Shown here: positions 5,375 through 8,930 of the stretch, one piece after another | How positions within the stretch are numbered: the first letter of the stretch is position 1 | Layout: every line of letters begins with the position of its first letter | Assembly: GCA_002438605.1 (NCBI GenBank) | Contig: DJPR01000030.1 | Span: 1 to 8,930 of the forward strand | DNA: 8,930 bases | Reading direction: 5' to 3' | Source of the DNA: Ruminococcus sp. UBA6407 | GTDB taxonomy: Bacteria; Bacillota; Clostridia; Oscillospirales; Ruminococcaceae | Program-made: the position numbers and the translations under genes | The notes under the pieces: model-generated | What the model was told of the DNA's origin: nothing | The model's database searches: none | What the model saw: the letters and a program-made list of their open reading frames with translations, nothing else

Positions 5375-7441
5375 ATGGGTAATGTAATGCCACAGGAATG
5401 GAACGGCTTTAAGCCCGGAAGATGGAGCAGCAGTTCTATTAACGTTCGTGACTTTATTCAGAAAAACTATACACAGTATGACGGTGATGCAAGCTTTCTT
5501 GCTCCCCCGACAGAATCAACAAAAAAATTATGGGCTCAGGTTATGGAGCTTTCCGCTCAGGAAAGAGAACATGGCGGAGTTCTGGATATGGACACAAAAA
5601 TCATCTCAACAATTACTTCTCATGGTCCGGGATACCTCGACAAGAATCTTGAGAAAATTGTCGGATTTCAGACCGATAAGCCTTTTAAGCGTTCGCTCCA
5701 GCCTTTCGGCGGAATACGAATGGCTCAGAATGCTTGTCGTGAAAACGGCTACGAGGTTGACCCCTCTGTAGTTGAAATCTTTACCAAATACAGAAAAACT
5801 CACAATCAGGGCGTTTTTGACGCTTACACACCTGAAATGCGTCTTGCAAGAAAGTCCGCTATTATAACAGGTCTGCCTGACGCTTACGGCAGAGGACGTA
5901 TCATCGGTGACTACCGACGTGTTGCTCTCTACGGCGTGGACAAGCTTATTGAGGATAAAAAGCATCAGATCGAAACCTCTCTTGTGAGAATGACATCTAA
6001 AAATATTCGTCTGCGTGAGGAGCTTGCAGAGCAGGTTCGTGCATTGGAGGAATTAAAGGAGCTTGGTCATATCTACGGTTTTGATATTTCAAAGCCTGCC
6101 GCAAATGCTCAGGAAGCTGTTCAGTGGCTCTACTTCGGCTACCTTGCCGCTGTCAAGGAGCAGAACGGTGCAGCTATGAGCCTTGGACGTACTTCAACTT
6201 TCCTCGATATTTATATCGAACGTGACCTTAAAAACGGTCTTATAACAGAGGAACAGGCTCAGGAATATATCGACCACTTTATAATGAAGCTCCGTCTTGT
6301 AAAGTTCGCAAGAACTCCTGAATACAATGAGCTTTTCTCAGGTGATCCGACATGGGTAACGGAGTCTATCGGCGGTGTAAGCGTTGACGGTCATCCGCTT
6401 GTTACAAAAAACAGCTTCAGATATATCCACACACTTGATAACCTCGGAACTGCTCCGGAACCGAATATGACTGTTCTCTGGTCAACAAAGCTTCCAAGAA
6501 AATTCAAGGAATACTGTGCAGAAATGTCAATCAAGTCATCATCAATCCAGTATGAAAATGATGACCTTATGCGTGTAACTCATGGTGATGACTATGCTAT
6601 TGCATGCTGTGTATCCTCTATGAGAATAGGCAAGGAAATGCAGTTCTTCGGTGCAAGAGCAAACCTCGCAAAGTGTCTGCTTTACGCTATCAACGGCGGT
6701 GTTGACGAAAGACTTAAAATTCAGGTAGGCCCTAAGTTCAGACCTGTTGAGGGTGATTACCTCGATTATGACGACGTTATGGAAAAATATGACGCTATGA
6801 TGGAATGGCTTGCAGGTCTTTATGTAAACACGCTCAATATTATCCATTATATGCATGATAAATATTGCTATGAAAGAATACAAATGGCTCTCCATGACAG
6901 AGATGTTAAGAGATACTTCGCTACGGGTATTGCAGGTCTTTCTGTTGTTGCAGACTCACTTTCAGCTATAAAATATGCCAAGGTAAAATGTATCAGAGAT
7001 GAAAACGGCATCGTTGTTGACTATGAGGTTGAGGGTGACTTCCCTAAATACGGCAACAATGACGACAGAGTTGACCAGATTGCCGTTGACCTTGTAAGAA
7101 ACTTCATGGATAAGGTAAGAAAGCACCACACATATCGTGACGGTGTTCCTACAATGTCCATTCTGACTATTACTTCTAACGTAGTTTACGGAAAGAAAAC
7201 AGGAAATACTCCTGACGGACGTAAAATGGGAGTTCCGCTTGCTCCGGGTGCAAACCCTATGCATGGACGTGATACTCATGGTGCTGTAGCTTCACTTTCT
7301 TCTGTTTCAAAGCTTCCTTTCAGACACGCTCAGGACGGTATTTCAAATACTTTCTCAATTATTCCTGACGCTCTCGGAAAAGACAGCAAAATCTTCGTAG
7401 GCGATATAGACCTCGACCAGCTGAGTGAAGAAGATGAGTAA
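5375..7441 (+). CDS. pflB: Pyruvate formate-lyase core subunit lacking the glycyl-radical domain
   Basis: 688 aa against about 760 for the E. coli enzyme. The sequence is a typical PflB through the barrel: GFKPGRW at the N-terminus, [55 protein letters not shown], and the active-site Cys-Cys pair at Cys411-Cys412 ([20 protein letters not shown]), equivalent to E. coli Cys418/Cys419. The enzyme cleaves pyruvate with CoA to acetyl-CoA and formate under anaerobic conditions. The chain follows the family up to [12 protein letters not shown], then diverges into an acidic tail ([12 protein letters not shown]) and stops. The RVSGY glycyl-radical loop is missing and is supplied by the separate gene at 7662. 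Other frames after the divergence point show no glycyl-radical sequence, which argues against a simple frameshift. It is first in an operon with the next two small genes, and probably pflA. Confidence 0.93.
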   Translation: MGNVMPQEWNGFKPGRWSSSSINVRDFIQKNYTQYDGDASFLAPPTESTKKLWAQVMELSAQEREHGGVLDMDTKIISTITSHGPGYLDKNLEKIVGFQTDKPFKRSLQPFGGIRMAQNACRENGYEVDPSVVEIFTKYRKTHNQGVFDAYTPEMRLARKSAIITGLPDAYGRGRIIGDYRRVALYGVDKLIEDKKHQIETSLVRMTSKNIRLREELAEQVRALEELKELGHIYGFDISKPAANAQEAVQWLYFGYLAAVKEQNGAAMSLGRTSTFLDIYIERDLKNGLITEEQAQEYIDHFIMKLRLVKFARTPEYNELFSGDPTWVTESIGGVSVDGHPLVTKNSFRYIHTLDNLGTAPEPNMTVLWSTKLPRKFKEYCAEMSIKSSSIQYENDDLMRVTHGDDYAIACCVSSMRIGKEMQFFGARANLAKCLLYAINGGVDERLKIQVGPKFRPVEGDYLDYDDVMEKYDAMMEWLAGLYVNTLNIIHYMHDKYCYERIQMALHDRDVKRYFATGIAGLSVVADSLSAIKYAKVKCIRDENGIVVDYEVEGDFPKYGNNDDRVDQIAVDLVRNFMDKVRKHHTYRDGVPTMSILTITSNVVYGKKTGNTPDGRKMGVPLAPGANPMHGRDTHGAVASLSSVSKLPFRHAQDGISNTFSIIPDALGKDSKIFVGDIDLDQLSEEDE

Positions 7442-7640
7442 TACAGACGAAAAAATAACTGCCGCAAATCTTGCCGACCTGATTGACAGCCTTATGCAGC
7501 AGGGAAGTGAACACGTTAATGTGAATTTCGGAGAGGAAAGCGGCGGCATAAGAATTAACACTCATAAAAGTAACGATTGCTCGGGAAAGGCAGGAGCTTG
7601 CTGTCAGCCTACCGAGCTGCTCGATGACGAGGATTTTTAA
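7434..7640 (+). CDS. Small protein resembling the start of the glycyl-radical domain, with a cysteine-containing tail
   Basis: 68 aa. ATG at 7434 overlaps the end of the PFL core gene by 8 bases, preceded by GAAGAAG, suggesting translational coupling; a GTG at 7425 is an alternative start. Residues [21 protein letters not shown] align with [21 protein letters not shown] of the downstream glycyl-radical subunit. The two share N, L, D, D, G, H and NVN at matching places. The radical loop (RVSGY) and the TREQQ-type end are absent. The C-terminal part is unrelated, with one Cys (DCSG), a Cys-Cys pair (GACCQP) and an acidic end (LLDDEDF). I do not recognise a named family. It may be a partial duplicate turned accessory factor: a docking competitor, chaperone or oxygen-stress placeholder for the radical subunit. 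The function is inference only. Confidence 0.8.
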   Translation: MSNTDEKITAANLADLIDSLMQQGSEHVNVNFGEESGGIRINTHKSNDCSGKAGACCQPTELLDDEDF

Positions 7641-7647
7641 AATAATC

Positions 7648-7653
7648 TGGAGG
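7648..7653 (+). promoter_or_regulatory. Ribosome-binding site of the glycyl-radical subunit gene
   Basis: TGGAGG sits 8 bases ahead of the ATG at 7662 and 7 bases after the preceding stop. This shows that the glycyl-radical piece is translated independently and is not the lost end of an interrupted gene. Confidence 0.88.
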
Positions 7654-7661
7654 TAATTAAT

Positions 7662-7901
7662 ATGGCTGATCAGAAACAAATTGACAATCTTGTTGATATG
7701 CTTGACGGATATGTTGAAAAAGGCGGACATCATCTTAATGTCAATGTTCTTACAAAAGAAACTCTTCTTGATGCTCAGAAACACCCTGAAAAGTATCCTC
7801 AGCTTACAATCAGAGTTTCAGGCTATGCTGTAAACTTCATTAAGCTGACTAAGGAGCAGCAGGACGATGTTATCTCAAGAACATTCCATTCAGCTCTTTA
7901 A
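7662..7901 (+). CDS. Stand-alone glycyl-radical domain subunit of pyruvate formate-lyase
   Basis: 79 aa, corresponding to the last ~75 residues of ordinary PflB. After a short polar start (MADQKQIDN) come [20 protein letters not shown], then [26 protein letters not shown], with the radical-bearing Gly54 in RVSGY (equivalent to E. coli Gly734), and the end [19 protein letters not shown]. The PFL-activating enzyme would abstract hydrogen from Gly54, and the radical would pass to Cys412/Cys411 of the core subunit. It resembles GrcA (YfiD) of E. coli, a spare radical domain that rescues oxygen-damaged PFL. Here, however, the main gene has no such domain, so this protein is inferred to be an obligatory subunit. 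The core stop codon and this start are 220 bases apart. Confidence 0.93.
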   Translation: MADQKQIDNLVDMLDGYVEKGGHHLNVNVLTKETLLDAQKHPEKYPQLTIRVSGYAVNFIKLTKEQQDDVISRTFHSAL

Positions 7902-7946
7902 AACAGGTTCTTTAGGTTGTAGAAAAAATTAATATAGATGATTGCA

Positions 7947-7976
7947 GCACCGCACATTATTATTATTGTGCGGTGC
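7947..7976 (+). terminator. Strong hairpin between the glycyl-radical gene and pflA
   Basis: GCACCGCACA (7947-7956) pairs perfectly with TGTGCGGTGC (7967-7976) over a 10-base A/T loop, with flanking TGCA/TTGCA. The stem is strong, but only TTGCATT follows, not a T-run. It is more likely a partial terminator or mRNA-stabilising end that favours high expression of the three upstream genes over the activase. Confidence 0.6.
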
Positions 7977-7989
7977 TTGCATTAAATAA

Positions 7990-8026
7990 TACAAGGGAAC
8001 GTCCTCTCTTGCAGGGGGCACTTGTA
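7990..8026 (+). other. Possible structured leader of pflA
   Basis: TACAAG (7990-7995) can pair with CTTGTA (8021-8026). The enclosed segment can form GTCCT/GGGGGC pairing with G-U wobbles. It lies between the hairpin at 7947-7976 and the pflA ribosome-binding site AGGAAAG (8031-8037). It matches no riboswitch class I know. No good promoter is seen in the gap, so pflA is probably transcribed by readthrough. Confidence 0.35.
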
Positions 8027-8044
8027 AAATAGGAAAGTGATAAT

Positions 8045-8803
8045 ATGAAAGGCAGGATACATTCAACTGAAAGCTTCGGCACTGTTGACGGTCCCGGAAT
8101 ACGCTATGTAGTCTTTATGCAGGGCTGTCCTATGAGGTGTCTTTACTGCCACAACCCTGATACATGGAACACAAACGGAGGCAGAGAGGTAACTGTTCAG
8201 GAGCTTTTAAATGAATATGACTCATACAGGGAATTCCTTAAAAACGGCGGAATTACCGTTACAGGAGGAGAACCGCTTTTGCAGATTGACTTCGTGACAG
8301 AGCTGTTTAAAGCGGCAAAGCTTCGTGATATTCACACCTGTCTTGATACTTCGGGAGTTACATTCAGCGAGTCAAACAGAGAAAAGTTTGACGCTCTTTT
8401 TATGCATACAGACCTTGTTCTGCTTGACATAAAGCACATTGACAGTCAGGTGCATAAAAGGCTTACAGGACACGGAAATGAAAATATACTGAAATTTGCG
8501 GAGTATCTCAGGGATAAGAATATTCCTGTATGGATACGTCATGTTGTTGTGCCGAACATAACGGACAAAAGCGAGGACTTATTTCGCTTGGGAGAATATC
8601 TTTCATCATTCCGCAATATGAAAGCACTTGACGTTTTGCCGTATCACGATATGGGAAAGGTCAAATATGAAGCATTGGGCATGGAATATCCGCTTGGTAA
8701 CACACCTGTGCTTTCAAAGGAGGACGGTATTAAGGCGAGGGATATTATTATTAAGGGAATAAAATCGGGGTTAAGGAAACGGAAAGAAAGTAAAAATTTA
8801 TGA
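8045..8803 (+). CDS. pflA: Pyruvate formate-lyase activating enzyme (radical SAM)
   Basis: 252 aa, close to the E. coli PflA length of 246. The [4Fe-4S] motif Cys28-x3-Cys32-x2-Cys35 (GCPMRCLYCHNPDTW) follows SFGTVDGPGIRYVVFMQGC, a typical start for glycyl-radical activases. GGEPLLQ (74-80) is the SAM-binding motif; TCLDTSG and LLDIKH follow, and the end carries DVLPYHDMGKVKYEALG. Only the radical-SAM cluster cysteines are present and there is no extra ferredoxin domain, which fits the PflA class. It uses SAM to generate the glycyl radical on PFL, here presumably on the free 79-aa radical subunit. ATG at 8045 follows AGGAAAG by 7 bases. It is 143 bases downstream of the radical-subunit gene, across a hairpin. 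Confidence 0.95.
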   Translation: MKGRIHSTESFGTVDGPGIRYVVFMQGCPMRCLYCHNPDTWNTNGGREVTVQELLNEYDSYREFLKNGGITVTGGEPLLQIDFVTELFKAAKLRDIHTCLDTSGVTFSESNREKFDALFMHTDLVLLDIKHIDSQVHKRLTGHGNENILKFAEYLRDKNIPVWIRHVVVPNITDKSEDLFRLGEYLSSFRNMKALDVLPYHDMGKVKYEALGMEYPLGNTPVLSKEDGIKARDIIIKGIKSGLRKRKESKNL

Positions 8804-8819
8804 TATTCATTCTGAAAAA

Positions 8820-8930
8820 AGGTTTCCAAAAGCATAATAAAATTGGGATTCCAAAGGGTTTACAAATTTTCACACCATATAGTTTGTGACAATTCGTAAA
8901 ATGGGGATTCCAAAGGGTTGATAACCCTTT
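8820..8930. repeat. Palindromic intergenic repeat, copies 3a and 3b (3b cut by window edge)
   Basis: After a fragment GGTTTCCAAAAG (8821-8832), the sequence TAAAAT(T/G)GGGATTCCAAAGGGTT occurs at 8838-8860 and again at 8897-8919, 59 bases apart. The second copy continues into a palindrome, AAAGGGTT-GAT-AACCCTTT (8912-8930), that reaches the window end. The stretch CATATAGTTTGTGACAATTC (8876-8895) before copy 3b matches, in reverse orientation, the flank of the copy at 4917-4990, so these are one repeat family. Copy 3a has lost its right arm. The copies lie just downstream of pflA and could also help end its transcript; no separate terminator is seen in 8804-8820. Confidence 0.8.

Noticed and set aside
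6542..7279. Minus-strand reading frames across the PFL core gene
   Set aside because: They lack ribosome-binding sites and known motifs, and lie wholly opposite a strongly conserved gene; they are shadows.
7375..7662. Split PFL as a sequencing error or simple frameshift
   Set aside because: Alternative frames after the conserved PDALGKDS give no glycyl-radical sequence for over 200 bases. The radical domain has its own start and ribosome-binding site, and a further coding frame lies between them.
8870..8888. NrdR-box-like sequence (ACACCATATAGTTTGTG)
   Set aside because: It matches only the left half of the NrdR pattern, follows no ribonucleotide reductase gene, and is part of the dispersed repeat's flank.
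8838..8930. CRISPR-like repeat spacing at the right end
   Set aside because: There are only two units, each part of a palindromic element that also occurs singly elsewhere in the window, and there are no cas genes.

Overview
The window reads as chromosomal DNA of an AT-rich, anaerobic Gram-positive bacterium, most likely a Clostridia member of the Ruminococcus type. This rests on strong Shine-Dalgarno sites, TTGACA/TATAAT-type promoters, NrdR plus pyruvate formate-lyase (PFL), an orphan MsmK/UgpC-type sugar ABC ATPase, and small DUF4830- and DUF4870-like proteins. The genus is an inference. I see no phage, plasmid, CRISPR, rRNA or tRNA signal.

Layout. 1-450: remnant of an ISAs1-family transposase (minus strand) beside a palindromic repeat. 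456-1765: a self-contained minus-strand unit with promoter, a leader carrying a tandem repeat, the sugar ABC transporter ATPase and a strong intrinsic terminator. 1790-3069: an RsuA-type pseudouridine synthase (minus) diverging from a small membrane-anchored DUF4830-like protein (plus). 3094-4838: a minus-strand operon with a perfect-consensus promoter, encoding a TIM-barrel sugar isomerase/epimerase-like protein (TTG start), the repressor NrdR and a DUF4870/Tic20-like membrane protein. 4839-5374: a long intergenic region with a large palindrome, several smaller inverted repeats and the promoter of the PFL operon. 5375-8803: the PFL operon. 8804-8930: two further copies of the palindromic repeat, the last cut by the window edge.

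The PFL operon is the remarkable part. PFL is normally one chain of about 760 residues that carries the active-site Cys-Cys pair and, near its C-terminus, the glycyl-radical residue. Here the large gene (688 aa) keeps the Cys-Cys pair but stops just before the glycyl-radical domain. That domain is encoded by its own 79-aa gene with its own ribosome-binding site 220 bases downstream. Between them, overlapping the end of the large gene by 8 bases, is a 68-aa gene. Its first half resembles the start of the glycyl-radical domain, but it lacks the radical loop and ends in a cysteine-containing, acidic tail. The PFL-activating radical-SAM enzyme follows after a hairpin. The inferred picture is a two-subunit (or three-component) PFL in which the radical-bearing piece is a separate, possibly exchangeable subunit that the activase can reach directly, and in which the middle protein may compete for or occupy its docking site.

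A second theme is a dispersed palindromic repeat whose core reads CCAAAGGG...CCCTTTGG. It occurs in three intergenic places and looks like a small non-autonomous mobile or REP-like element.
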